Source of the DNA: NVTR01 sp036479015
GTDB lineage: Bacteria > Pseudomonadota > Alphaproteobacteria > Rhodobacterales > Rhodobacteraceae
NCBI GenBank assembly: GCA_036479015.1
Contig: JAZGFB010000047.1
Coordinates: forward strand, 335,589-399,588
Direction: 5' to 3'
Length of the DNA: 64,000 nucleotides
The number at the start of each line of letters is the position of its first letter. Position 1 is the stretch's first letter. This document shows, in pieces, positions 26,297-34,452 of this stretch. The position numbers were made by a program, and so were the translations under genes. The notes beneath the pieces are model-generated. The model worked only from the letters and a program-made list of their open reading frames with translations. It was not told the origin of the DNA and did not search any database.

Positions 26297-27960
26297 TACC
26301 CCCGTTGATCTGCCCGCACAATTAGAACCACTGCCAGCAACCCCACGCCAATCACCAGCAAAGCTGCTGGCGATGCCTCACCGATTAATTCCAGTGATGC
26401 TTTTTCATATACCCGGGTCGAAAGCGTATTAAAATTAAACGGCCGCAGTAACAATGTTGCCGGAAGCTCTTTAACGCAATCAATAAAGACCAACAGAAAG
26501 GCAGTTCCGATCGACGCTCGTATCAACGGGAAATGTACCTGTCGCAAGGTTTGGGCCTGGGTTTTTCCAAGCGACCTAGCCGCCATGGGCAACGACGGTG
26601 CGATCCGCCCCAGTGCAGCATCCGCTGCACCCATAGAAATTGCAAAAAACCTGATAAAGTATGAAAAACCCACTGCAAATGCCGAACCAGTCATCAACAA
26701 CCCGATATCCACATCGAAATATTTCTCAACCAAATCTGCAATTCCGTGGTCAATTGCTGCCAGCGGGATCAGAATGCCAACCGCAATCACCGCCCCTGGT
26801 GCCGCGTACCCTATTGCCGCCACGGGCATAAGGAATGTCGAAATTCGCCGACCATACTGGCGAATACTGAAAACCATAAGTAACGCCCCGATCACCGTGG
26901 CAATGGCAGCAACAACACCAACAAAAACAGTATTAATAAAGGCCTGCAAAAGATCGGGGTCTATCCACTGGCTGGTATTTTTCAACGCGTGGTTGGCAAT
27001 CACCAGGAAGGGCACCAAAAAACCGATCACAAACGGTATTAGACACAATCCTGTGGCAACCCAGCCCCGCCATCCGGACAATGTTAATGGGACAATCACA
27101 CGCTTTGGGCCCGACAGCTGATAGTATCTGGATTTTCGCCGGCCGTTCTTTTCCACAACCAGCAATATCAGCGCAACCATCAGCACAAGACTGGCGATTT
27201 GGGCCGCCGCACCGCGATTGCCACCCTCAAGCCAGGCACTAAATATTCCGGTGGTGAGGGTCTGGATAGAGAAATGGGTAACCACACCAAAGTCGCTGAC
27301 GGTTTCCATCATCACGATCGCGGCTCCGGCGGCAATTGCTGGGCGTGCCAGCGGTAGGCCGACAAATAGCAGCCGTTTGACCGGTCCGGCTCCCAAAGCG
27401 CGCGCAACCTCATAGGTGCCCGCCGATTGTTCGCGCAAAGCAGATCTGACCAGCAAAAATACGTAGGGGTAAAGCGCCGCCGTTAGCACCACCACTGCGG
27501 CCCAAAGCGACCGGATTTCAGGGAACATATAATCCCTTGACGTTTGCCAGCCAAACATGCCCCGCAACGACGTCTGAACGGGGCCTGCATATTCCAGAAA
27601 ATCCACCAGCGCATAGGCGCCAACATAGGCTGGAATTGCCAGCGGCAGTAACAGCAACCATTGCAACAATTTTGAGCCCGGAAACCGGTACATGGTCACC
27701 ATCCAGGCCGTCAGCATGCCAACCGTGGCCGCAAGTGCGCCGACGCAAACAACCAGAATAACGGTGTTTTGGGCATATCTTGGCAAAACCGTTGCCACCA
27801 GATGCGGCCAAATATTTTCACTGGGTGTCAACGCGATCCAAATCACCGAAACAATCGGCGATACAACCAACAGTGCAATTATCGCCGCGGTGATTAGCCA
27901 ACGATCAAAATCAGCCTTTTTTGGCAATACTTGTGGTGTCTGACTGTTTTGCTTGGTCAT
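26296..27960 (-). CDS. Two-domain ABC transporter permease (FbpB/AfuB type)
   Basis: A 554-residue membrane protein made of two fused MetI-like permease domains, each with about six helices. The first has EVARALGAGPVKRLLFVGLPLARPAIAAG near residue 190 and the second AARSLGKTQAQTLRQVHFPLIRASI near residue 465, both EAA loops that touch the ATPase. This layout is that of ferric-iron permeases (FbpB, SfuB, AfuB) and some thiamine (ThiP) and phosphonate permeases. No binding protein or ATPase lies within the window, so the partners must be encoded elsewhere. It is the first gene of a pair with gntK. Confidence 0.88.
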   Translation of the reverse strand: MTKQNSQTPQVLPKKADFDRWLITAAIIALLVVSPIVSVIWIALTPSENIWPHLVATVLPRYAQNTVILVVCVGALAATVGMLTAWMVTMYRFPGSKLLQWLLLLPLAIPAYVGAYALVDFLEYAGPVQTSLRGMFGWQTSRDYMFPEIRSLWAAVVVLTAALYPYVFLLVRSALREQSAGTYEVARALGAGPVKRLLFVGLPLARPAIAAGAAIVMMETVSDFGVVTHFSIQTLTTGIFSAWLEGGNRGAAAQIASLVLMVALILLVVEKNGRRKSRYYQLSGPKRVIVPLTLSGWRGWVATGLCLIPFVIGFLVPFLVIANHALKNTSQWIDPDLLQAFINTVFVGVVAAIATVIGALLMVFSIRQYGRRISTFLMPVAAIGYAAPGAVIAVGILIPLAAIDHGIADLVEKYFDVDIGLLMTGSAFAVGFSYFIRFFAISMGAADAALGRIAPSLPMAARSLGKTQAQTLRQVHFPLIRASIGTAFLLVFIDCVKELPATLLLRPFNFNTLSTRVYEKASLELIGEASPAALLVIGVGLLAVVLIVRADQRG

Positions 27961-28048
27961 TATTTCTCTGGCTTAACTAATTTCGTTTTCACTGTCCAGA
28001 AAACAGCTTATACTCAGACGAGAACAACAGCGGGTAGATATCTAAAAT

Positions 28049-28930
28049 ATGCAGGTCGCAATACATCTTGGCGTCCATTGCACCGACGATGACCGGCTTT
28101 TAAAAACCTTGCTCAAAAACAAGGGCACATTGGCCAAGGCAGGCATTTGCATACCCGGGCCAGGCCGATATCGAAAATCTGTCATTCGTGAGGCTCAAAA
28201 GCTGCGTGGTATCCCGGCTGACAGTGACTTTCGTGACCTGTTGGTTGCATCAATTATCGATGACGATCATGCGTCTCGGTTGGTCCTGACGATAGAAAAC
28301 CTATTATGTGTTCACAGCCGGGTTTTTGAAAACGGGATAATTTACGACCAGGCCAGCACCCGGCCGGCAAATCTAAGAAAACTGTTTCCCGGTCTGCCGG
28401 TTGAATTTTTCCTATCGGTGCGAAACCCGGCTACTTTTATTCCTGCGGTATTTCACCACAAAAACCAAAGCACTCCAGAATTTCTAAGTTTCATGGATAA
28501 GGTTGAGCCCGATAAAATTCTCTGGTCAGACGTTATTTCAGCACTTACGGATAGCAACCCCGGCTGCCGGGTAACAGTCTGGTGCAACGAAGACACCCCC
28601 CTTATCTGGCCTGAAGTGATGACGCTTATCACCGGGTTTGAAACCGCTGCAAACCTAGAGGGCGGTAACGATGTTTTGGCGTCGATCATGAGAAATGAAG
28701 GCCTGGCGCGGATGCAAACTTATCTGGGCACGCACCCGCCGCGCAATGAGCATCAGCGCCGGCAAATTGCGTTGGCATTTTTAGACAAATACGCGATCGA
28801 CGATGCCATTGAAGAAGTACTGGATGTTCCGGGCTGGACCGATGATCTTGTCGAAGAACTAACACTTAACTACGAAGCAGATTTGCACAAAATTGCGCAA
28901 ATGGATCAGGTCAGATTTATCTCAGCCTAG
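28049..28930 (+). CDS. Unknown protein resembling a degenerate sulfotransferase fold
   Basis: A 293-residue protein without signal peptide. The N-terminus VAIHLGVHCTDDDRLLKTLL then KNKGTLAKAGI lines up in pattern with the PAPS-binding start of sulfotransferase-like proteins (I-H-x-G-x-H-K-T-G-T-T-x-L-Q-x-x-L-x-x-N-x-x-x-L-x-x-x-G-I), but the K-T-G-T-T loop is replaced by C-T-D-D-D. VEFFLSVRNPATFIPAVFHHK near residue 125 resembles the second, 3'-phosphate site (R-N-P). It would thus keep the fold but not obvious catalysis. It is transcribed divergently from the ABC permease. The fold assignment is my inference. Confidence 0.6.
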   Translation: MQVAIHLGVHCTDDDRLLKTLLKNKGTLAKAGICIPGPGRYRKSVIREAQKLRGIPADSDFRDLLVASIIDDDHASRLVLTIENLLCVHSRVFENGIIYDQASTRPANLRKLFPGLPVEFFLSVRNPATFIPAVFHHKNQSTPEFLSFMDKVEPDKILWSDVISALTDSNPGCRVTVWCNEDTPLIWPEVMTLITGFETAANLEGGNDVLASIMRNEGLARMQTYLGTHPPRNEHQRRQIALAFLDKYAIDDAIEEVLDVPGWTDDLVEELTLNYEADLHKIAQMDQVRFISA

Positions 28931-28955
28931 CTTGTTTGGCCTAAAGTATGTGAGC

Positions 28956-29213
28956 TTACATCCCCAAAGCTTCTTTATATAGATCAAGCACCGCTTCTTC
29001 TTCTGCCAGATCTTCGCGGTCACGTTTTCGCATGGCAACCAGTTTACGCAGCACCTTGGTGTCATACCCACGACCCTTGGCTTCGGCCATGACTTCTTTT
29101 TGCTGGTCAGCAATGTCTTTTTTCTCAGCTTCCAGCCTTTCATAGCGCTCAATAAATTGGCGCAATTCGTCAGCCGTTACACGGTAAGAAGTTTCAGCGA
29201 TGTCATCGTTCAT
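28956..29213 (-). CDS. gapR: GapR-family DNA-binding protein (DUF2312, UPF0335)
   Basis: An 85-residue, highly charged protein: TADELRQFIERYERLEAEKK, DIADQQKEVMAEAKGRGYD, TKVLRKLVAMRKRDR, then EEAVLDLYKEALG. This is the DUF2312/UPF0335 family. In Caulobacter the family member GapR forms coiled-coil tetramers that clamp overtwisted DNA ahead of replication and transcription forks and stimulate topoisomerases. Length is normal and all three helices are present. Confidence 0.92.
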   Translation of the reverse strand: MNDDIAETSYRVTADELRQFIERYERLEAEKKDIADQQKEVMAEAKGRGYDTKVLRKLVAMRKRDREDLAEEEAVLDLYKEALGM

Positions 29214-29339
29214 TGTCTGGATCCTAAATTGCCAATTCCATTTCCCTACCGGTCAGGCCCCGGTGACGCAAGTTGATCCCTCTTGTTCGGAGCAATTAGA
29301 AATTGTAGGGCAGGTCTGAACAAAACTTGGTGGTATGAT

Positions 29340-29555
29340 ATGACGTATCTAATCTGGCCCGGCGCAGGGATATCCCTGTTGGGCATCGTGGGTATTGCCT
29401 ATTGCATTGTTGCCGCCACCAAGGCGCGTTCTGATGAATTGGACCCACCCGCCATGGAAAAACGCCTGCAAAAGCTGCTTGCGCTAAACATGGCAGCACT
29501 TGCCATTAGCTCTATCGGATTAATGATGGTCGTCATCGGGATTTTGCTGGGCTAA
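29340..29555 (+). CDS. Small two-helix membrane protein
   Basis: A 71-residue protein with hydrophobic segments at both ends (LIWPGAGISLLGIVGIAYCIVAAT and MAALAISSIGLMMVVIGILLG) and a charged middle (KARSDELDPPAMEKRLQKLL). The ATG at 29340 is preferred over 29283 because hydrophobic protein sequence begins there. Its last 23 bases overlap the 3' end of the convergent kinase gene. Role unknown. Confidence 0.7.
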   Translation: MTYLIWPGAGISLLGIVGIAYCIVAATKARSDELDPPAMEKRLQKLLALNMAALAISSIGLMMVVIGILLG

Positions 29556-32250
29556 CTGCTGTGGCAATATCGCCCCGGCCAATTGGCAGTATCACCCGAA
29601 ACGCCGCCCCACCCTGCCCCGGCAAATAACTGATCGTTCCGCCAAGCCGGTGCATGATTTCCCGACAAATGGCCAGGCCAAGCCCGGCGCCACCAGCCGC
29701 CGACTGGTCCGAAAGCCGGGAAAATTTTTCAAATATCAGCTCTTGGCTTTTCTTGGGTATGCCGCTGCCATTATCGACAAAATCTATCACCGTCCCATTG
29801 CGCCCAGTCTTCACGTTAATATGCAATTTGGGCCGGCCAGCGTCGCAATATTTCTTGCTGTTGGCGATCAGGTTGATAAAAACCTGCCCCAACCTGTCGC
29901 TGTCACTGAAAATATCCAGCTTTTCGTTTGCTTTATTGCGCACTATCTTAAGCGTTGGCCCGGTTTCGTCTGACATCGAAACATTGATTGCCCGGTCAAG
30001 AATACCCCCGAGATTGACCTTGGAAATATTAAGGGTAACCTGTCCATTTTCCAGAACTGAAAGATCAAGCAAATCGTCCAGCAAGCGGGTTAGTCTGATG
30101 GTTTCATCATGGATGATTTTCGAAAACTTCTGCCGGTCTTCGCCATTGTCAAACGGCCCAGTCATCAAAATTTCGCTGAACGAGCGGATAGAGGTCATCG
30201 GCGTGCGCAGCTCATGGCTGATCTGGGTCAAAAATGCGTCTTTTTGTACGGATAATTCCCTAAGTTTTTCATTTGCGTCGCGCAATTGCCGGGCCGTGCG
30301 GCTTAGCTCTTTTGATTTGGCTTCCAATTGGTTGGAATATTCCAGCATCTGCGCGGTTTCATCCGCCACCGCCATCAGATCATGCACCGACACAGATGAG
30401 CCACCAATGATCTGCCCCAACATCGCATGCGCCGTTGCCGCCCCGACCGAGCCAGTTAACTCCCGTTCTAATTTTTCTATGAAATCTGGCGTCACATCTG
30501 GCAAATAGCCGTCTTTGCCCTGCTTTTGCGATTCCGACCTGAACAGCTCCTGTGCCTCTGACGGGCCCATGATACGTTGCGCCATCGCCAGCAAATCTTC
30601 GGCCTCAGCGGCACTGCCATACCAGCCTTTTCCAGATGCCGAATGGTCAAAAACATTGACAAACTGCGCGCCCTGCAGCCGTTCAAGCGGGCTTGGAAAG
30701 CTAAGCAGTGATACCAGAATAAACACCCCGGTATTTAGTGTCATGCTCCAGAAAACTGCGTGCACCAGCGGGTCCATACCACCGATGCCAAACAGCGCCT
30801 GGGGGCGTAGCCAGCCAATACCCCAGGGCCCCATGCGCAGAAATTCACTGCCCATGACAACGTTGTCGCCAAAGCTGGGGATGAACATTGCATATGCCCA
30901 AACCGAAAACCCGATGACCAAACCGGAAATCGCGCCAATGCGGGTGGCACCGCGCCAAAATATGCCACCCAGCAGGGCCGGCAGTACCTGAACCACACCG
31001 GTAAAAGATATCAACCCAATTGCCGCCAGCGCCGCACCGCCGCCTGAAAACCTGAAATACAAATAGCCCAATGCCAGAACCGCCCCGATGCTAACCCGTC
31101 GCGACAGAATAACAACCTGACGCACATCCCCCGACATGGTCGCTCCGCCACCCCTTAGCGTCAGCCATATGGGCATAACAATGTGGTTTGATACCATGGT
31201 CGATATGGCCAGGGCCGCGACAATCACCATAGACGTTGCCGACGAAAACCCGCCCAAAAATGACAACATCGCCAGGCCATCGGCCCCCGCCGCCAATGGC
31301 AGCGTCAACACGAACAGGTCAGGGTTGGCACCCGCTGGCAATGACGACAATCCGACAACGGCAATCGGGACAACAAACAGGCTCATCAGCAGCAGATAAA
31401 GCGGAAACACCCAGCTTGCGGTTGCCAGGTGTTTTTCGCTGACGTTTTCCACAACCAGAACCTGAAACATCCGCGGTAAGCACATGAAGGCGGCGGCAGA
31501 CAGGAATGTCAGCGTGATCCACCTGTCAGGCCGCATATCCCAGCCCGCAATTGACGAAGCGTCAATACGCTCAAGGATGTCCAGCGGCCCCTCGGCCACC
31601 CCCCAAACGACAAAGGCACCAACCGCCAAAAGGGCCGCCAATTTCACAACGGCCTCAAGCGCGATGGCCGTCACGACACCATGGTGGCGTTCATTTGCGT
31701 CCAGACTTCTGGTGCCAAATATGATGGTGAAAAATGCCAGCCCGACAGCCACCCAAATGGCGGTTGCGTTCAGGTCAGGCAAAGGCCCTGCTAACGGCTG
31801 ATCGCTGGCAAACACAGCGAATGACAGCGCAACCGATTGCAGTTGCAGCGCAATATAGGGTGTCGTCCCGATGACGGCCATCAGGGTGACAATCACGCCC
31901 AGCGCGTTGGATTTGCCATAGCGCGATGAAATCAAATCGGCGATAGAGGTAATTCTTTGGGTGCGCCCAATGCGTACCAATTTGCGCAAAGCCCACCACC
32001 ACCCCACCATAATAAGCGTCGGCCCCAGATAGATCGTGACAAATTCCAACCCCGACCTGGCAGCGTATCCTACGGCCCCGTAAAATGTCCAAGCGGTACA
32101 ATAAATCGACAGGGACAGGGTATAAACAAGTGGTGAGCGCAACCAGCCAATGCGCCCCGCATCGGCACGTCTTTCGGCAATATATGCCACCAGAAATAGC
32201 AACCCAACATAAAGCAGGCAGACGAATACCAGCAGGTTAAACGGAACCAT
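29533..32250 (-). CDS. Solute-symporter (STAC/SLC5-type) sensor histidine kinase, CrbS/CbrA-like
   Basis: A 905-residue membrane kinase; ATG at 32250 is chosen because GGGAG lies seven bases upstream. Residues ~1-500 form about thirteen helices of a sodium/solute symporter fold (YTLSLSIYCTAWTFYGAVG, FLGGFSSATSMVIVAALAIS). A linker and coiled coil (~600-670) lead to the H-box SHELRTPMTSIRSF near residue 680, then the N-box NLIANSKKYCD and G-box DNGSGIPK. CrbS and CbrA share this plan; CrbS controls acetyl-CoA synthetase in Vibrio and Pseudomonas. It overlaps the upstream small membrane gene by 14 bp. The ligand is inferred to be a carboxylate. Confidence 0.9.
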   Translation of the reverse strand: MVPFNLLVFVCLLYVGLLFLVAYIAERRADAGRIGWLRSPLVYTLSLSIYCTAWTFYGAVGYAARSGLEFVTIYLGPTLIMVGWWWALRKLVRIGRTQRITSIADLISSRYGKSNALGVIVTLMAVIGTTPYIALQLQSVALSFAVFASDQPLAGPLPDLNATAIWVAVGLAFFTIIFGTRSLDANERHHGVVTAIALEAVVKLAALLAVGAFVVWGVAEGPLDILERIDASSIAGWDMRPDRWITLTFLSAAAFMCLPRMFQVLVVENVSEKHLATASWVFPLYLLLMSLFVVPIAVVGLSSLPAGANPDLFVLTLPLAAGADGLAMLSFLGGFSSATSMVIVAALAISTMVSNHIVMPIWLTLRGGGATMSGDVRQVVILSRRVSIGAVLALGYLYFRFSGGGAALAAIGLISFTGVVQVLPALLGGIFWRGATRIGAISGLVIGFSVWAYAMFIPSFGDNVVMGSEFLRMGPWGIGWLRPQALFGIGGMDPLVHAVFWSMTLNTGVFILVSLLSFPSPLERLQGAQFVNVFDHSASGKGWYGSAAEAEDLLAMAQRIMGPSEAQELFRSESQKQGKDGYLPDVTPDFIEKLERELTGSVGAATAHAMLGQIIGGSSVSVHDLMAVADETAQMLEYSNQLEAKSKELSRTARQLRDANEKLRELSVQKDAFLTQISHELRTPMTSIRSFSEILMTGPFDNGEDRQKFSKIIHDETIRLTRLLDDLLDLSVLENGQVTLNISKVNLGGILDRAINVSMSDETGPTLKIVRNKANEKLDIFSDSDRLGQVFINLIANSKKYCDAGRPKLHINVKTGRNGTVIDFVDNGSGIPKKSQELIFEKFSRLSDQSAAGGAGLGLAICREIMHRLGGTISYLPGQGGAAFRVILPIGRGDIATAVSPAKSR

Positions 32251-32494
32251 TCTCGGGCTCCCTGGACTGGGCATCAACGATAGAAAGCGGTTTAGACAGC
32301 AGCGCTGATATGACGATCAAGGCAAACCAGACGGCAAAAATATAGACAATCCCGTATCGGGTTTGCCCGCCGTTCCACAGCAACGGCAACACAATAAAGA
32401 AAATACCGGCAATGGGCAGCAACCTGGCAGCGTCAATTGCTCGGCGCAATCGATAGCCGCTTTTAGCCACATATATCGGCTTTTTCAGGGTCAT
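32237..32494 (-). CDS. Small membrane protein coupled to the symporter kinase
   Basis: An 85-residue protein with two hydrophobic segments (LLPIAGIFFIVLPLLW and YGIVYIFAVWFALIVISALL) between a basic N-terminus (TLKKPIYVAKSGYRLRRAID) and an acidic tail. It overlaps the response-regulator stop by 4 bp and the kinase start by 14 bp. Small two-helix partners of about this size also precede symporter genes such as actP. Here it may be an accessory subunit of the sensor; this is inferred from coupling. Confidence 0.8.
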   Translation of the reverse strand: MTLKKPIYVAKSGYRLRRAIDAARLLPIAGIFFIVLPLLWNGGQTRYGIVYIFAVWFALIVISALLSKPLSIVDAQSREPENGSV

Positions 32495-32859
32495 TCCTGC
32501 GCCAACTCACGCACTGTACTAAGCACTTCAGAATTTGAAAAAGGCTTGGTCATAAAGCGGTTTGCACCATAAAGTGCGGCCTGTTCCCGGTCTTTTTTCT
32601 GGCCCCGCGCCGTTAGCATTATCACCGGTGTCTCGTGATCGGTTTCTGACATCCGCAGATCACGTAACACGTCATATCCGGATTGGTTTGGCAACATGAC
32701 ATCAAGGATAACCACATCCGGATTGCGCCGCTGAATTTCCTGCAAGGCAGTTGCCCCATCGGAATGGGTGTCAACGACGTAGCCCTCCTGTGACAGGATG
32801 AAACGCACAGCTTCAATAATGTTCGGCTCATCTTCGATAAGCAGTATTCGGTTTCCCAT
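32491..32859 (-). CDS. Single-domain response regulator (CheY-like)
   Basis: A 122-residue receiver with no output domain. Acidic pocket residues ED at 9-10, phosphoacceptor Asp53 (VVILDVMLPNQSGYDV), Thr (MLTARGQKKD) and Lys (MTKPFSNSE) are all in place. ATG at 32859 gives the exact receiver start, with a G-run just upstream. It overlaps the small membrane gene by 4 bp and so belongs to the kinase operon. CrbS-type kinases normally use a LuxR-type CrbR; here the signal must pass to another protein, perhaps the upstream ScfR-type regulator. Confidence 0.9.
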   Translation of the reverse strand: MGNRILLIEDEPNIIEAVRFILSQEGYVVDTHSDGATALQEIQRRNPDVVILDVMLPNQSGYDVLRDLRMSETDHETPVIMLTARGQKKDREQAALYGANRFMTKPFSNSEVLSTVRELAQE

Positions 32860-32921
32860 GCATCCCCCCGGTTGCCAGCCTGTTCCCGGCACCACTACCT
32901 AAGCCGGGAAAGGCGCGGCTG

Positions 32922-34259
32922 TCAAAACCCCGGTGCAAGAATTGACGGTTCGCGACGGCCCGGGCAGACGCCGCGCTGGCATATTCGGCAGGTTGGGCCC
33001 ACGGTCAGTTCGCTGGTCTCACTATGACTTGGCAAGATCAGCATCGTGGCTTCCAGCAGGGGCGCCACATTGAACTGCTCCGCCGATTTAGGCACTGCCA
33101 CCGCATAAGATTTGAAAACCGGTTGCCGGTATCCAGCCTGCTGAACAGTGCTGCATAATGGCGTCGCGGGGCGCGACAATGCCTGAAAGATCGGCCAAAG
33201 CGGGCACGCCGCCCCGTATCTTGGCAGGGCAAACCCATCCACAGGTTTGCTGATCAGCATCGCCCCTGAACTGTCGCAGCTAACCAGCCCACTTTGCACG
33301 CCAGCCGCCTTGGGCAAACTGGCAATCCGGCGCAGTACAATTGAAAACTCGACACCTATTTCCCTACAAAACGTGAGTGGGTCAAAGTCGGTTCCTTTAA
33401 CAGCCGCCGCGACCACCTGGCTGGGCAATGCCAATGCATCTTGTCGGTACCGCTCAAAATAGCTGGTCGCGATTGCGGCAATGACCGGGTCGCTGATCAG
33501 GCCCGGCTCTGTTGCCACCGCATCCGATACGGGTATTGCATCAGGTCCTTCCAACATTGCAATATGAAACGACTGCTCCGACAGCCACGCATTAAACTGG
33601 ACAGAGGGCAGCTCTGGATGCCCCCCCCCGCCATCCGCAATAGAGGCATCAAAATATGCCGCCAGAGATTGCGCATTTTGGGCCAGCCTTTTGCTGTCCT
33701 CGTTGATATTGCGATTAAACCGTGCCCGCCATTCCTGATCAAGTTCGCCGCTGTCTTGCAGGATTGTCGCGGTGGACCGTATTGCGGTCACAACGGTCAG
33801 CATTTCGTGCATCAATGCGGCAAGCTGCGGGTCATGGGCCAGCCGATCTGTAAGCGCCTCAACCTGTTGTGTAAGGTTTTCAACTTTACTGTGCTGGGCA
33901 GCAACCAACCCGGCCCAGCCCGGAAACCGGCCAGCCATTTCCACCGCCTTGTCATCTTCGCATTCAATACCAGGCTGATCACTTGACGCCTTGGCCAATG
34001 CGTCCAACAGCATTGATTGCGCGCCTTCACTAAGCAGTGTCGCTTCCACGTTCAGTTGACTGGCAATATCGACCAGTAACTTACCGCCGATTCTGCGGCG
34101 GTTGTGTTCGATTAAATTTAAGTAGGACGGTGAAATGCCGACATTACTGGCCAATTCCGCCTGCGCCACCCCATTGGAAAGCCGCGTTTGACGAATTCTA
34201 CTGCCAGTGAGACCAGTGTTAGGCAATTGGGAAACCTCTGAAAATTCAAACTTTACCAT
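32922..34259 (-). CDS. ScfR-type XRE regulator (short-chain acyl-CoA responsive family)
   Basis: A 445-residue regulator. The N-terminal helix-turn-helix (residues ~18-75) reads RIRQTRLSNGVAQAELASNVGISPSYLNLIEHNRRRIGG in sections, the hallmark of RamB/PccR/MccR relatives. The C-terminal DUF2083-type domain ends with GAACPLWPIFQAL and GPTCRICQRGVCPGRREPSIL, a cysteine cluster. Members bind acyl-CoA esters and control acetate, propionate or glyoxylate-cycle genes. It is divergent from the ABC transporter-acs operon, with an inverted repeat in between. No clear ribosome site precedes the ATG, so the true start may lie a few codons on. Confidence 0.9.
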   Translation of the reverse strand: MVKFEFSEVSQLPNTGLTGSRIRQTRLSNGVAQAELASNVGISPSYLNLIEHNRRRIGGKLLVDIASQLNVEATLLSEGAQSMLLDALAKASSDQPGIECEDDKAVEMAGRFPGWAGLVAAQHSKVENLTQQVEALTDRLAHDPQLAALMHEMLTVVTAIRSTATILQDSGELDQEWRARFNRNINEDSKRLAQNAQSLAAYFDASIADGGGGHPELPSVQFNAWLSEQSFHIAMLEGPDAIPVSDAVATEPGLISDPVIAAIATSYFERYRQDALALPSQVVAAAVKGTDFDPLTFCREIGVEFSIVLRRIASLPKAAGVQSGLVSCDSSGAMLISKPVDGFALPRYGAACPLWPIFQALSRPATPLCSTVQQAGYRQPVFKSYAVAVPKSAEQFNVAPLLEATMLILPSHSETSELTVGPTCRICQRGVCPGRREPSILAPGF

Positions 34260-34260
34260 A

Positions 34261-34320
34261 ATTATTGTAAACTAATTAACAGATGCGTCCAGCGAGTAGT
34301 AAAAATATTTACAAAATAAT
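34261..34320. promoter_or_regulatory. Inverted repeat in the regulator/ABC-transporter divergent promoter
   Basis: ATTATTGTAAA (34261-34271) is matched in inverted form by TTTACAAAATAAT (34308-34320). The arms are 36 bp apart in an A/T-rich intergenic region between the ScfR-type gene and the transporter operon. ScfR-family boxes are direct or paired TTTGCAAA-like sites, to which TTTACAAA is close. Proposed operator only. Confidence 0.4.
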
Positions 34321-34452
34321 TGTTCAATTTCCACCCGTTATTGAGAAATTTTCAAACTCCGCCCAATATCGCGCCAACCTTAACAAAGGTTCGTTATGCG
34401 CTTTGGATACGAAAACGCGTTGCGCAAAAAGTTACGATAACGGGAGGAATAA

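Noticed and set aside
29654..30508. 284-residue plus-strand frame
   Set aside because: Antisense of the histidine kinase transmitter region.
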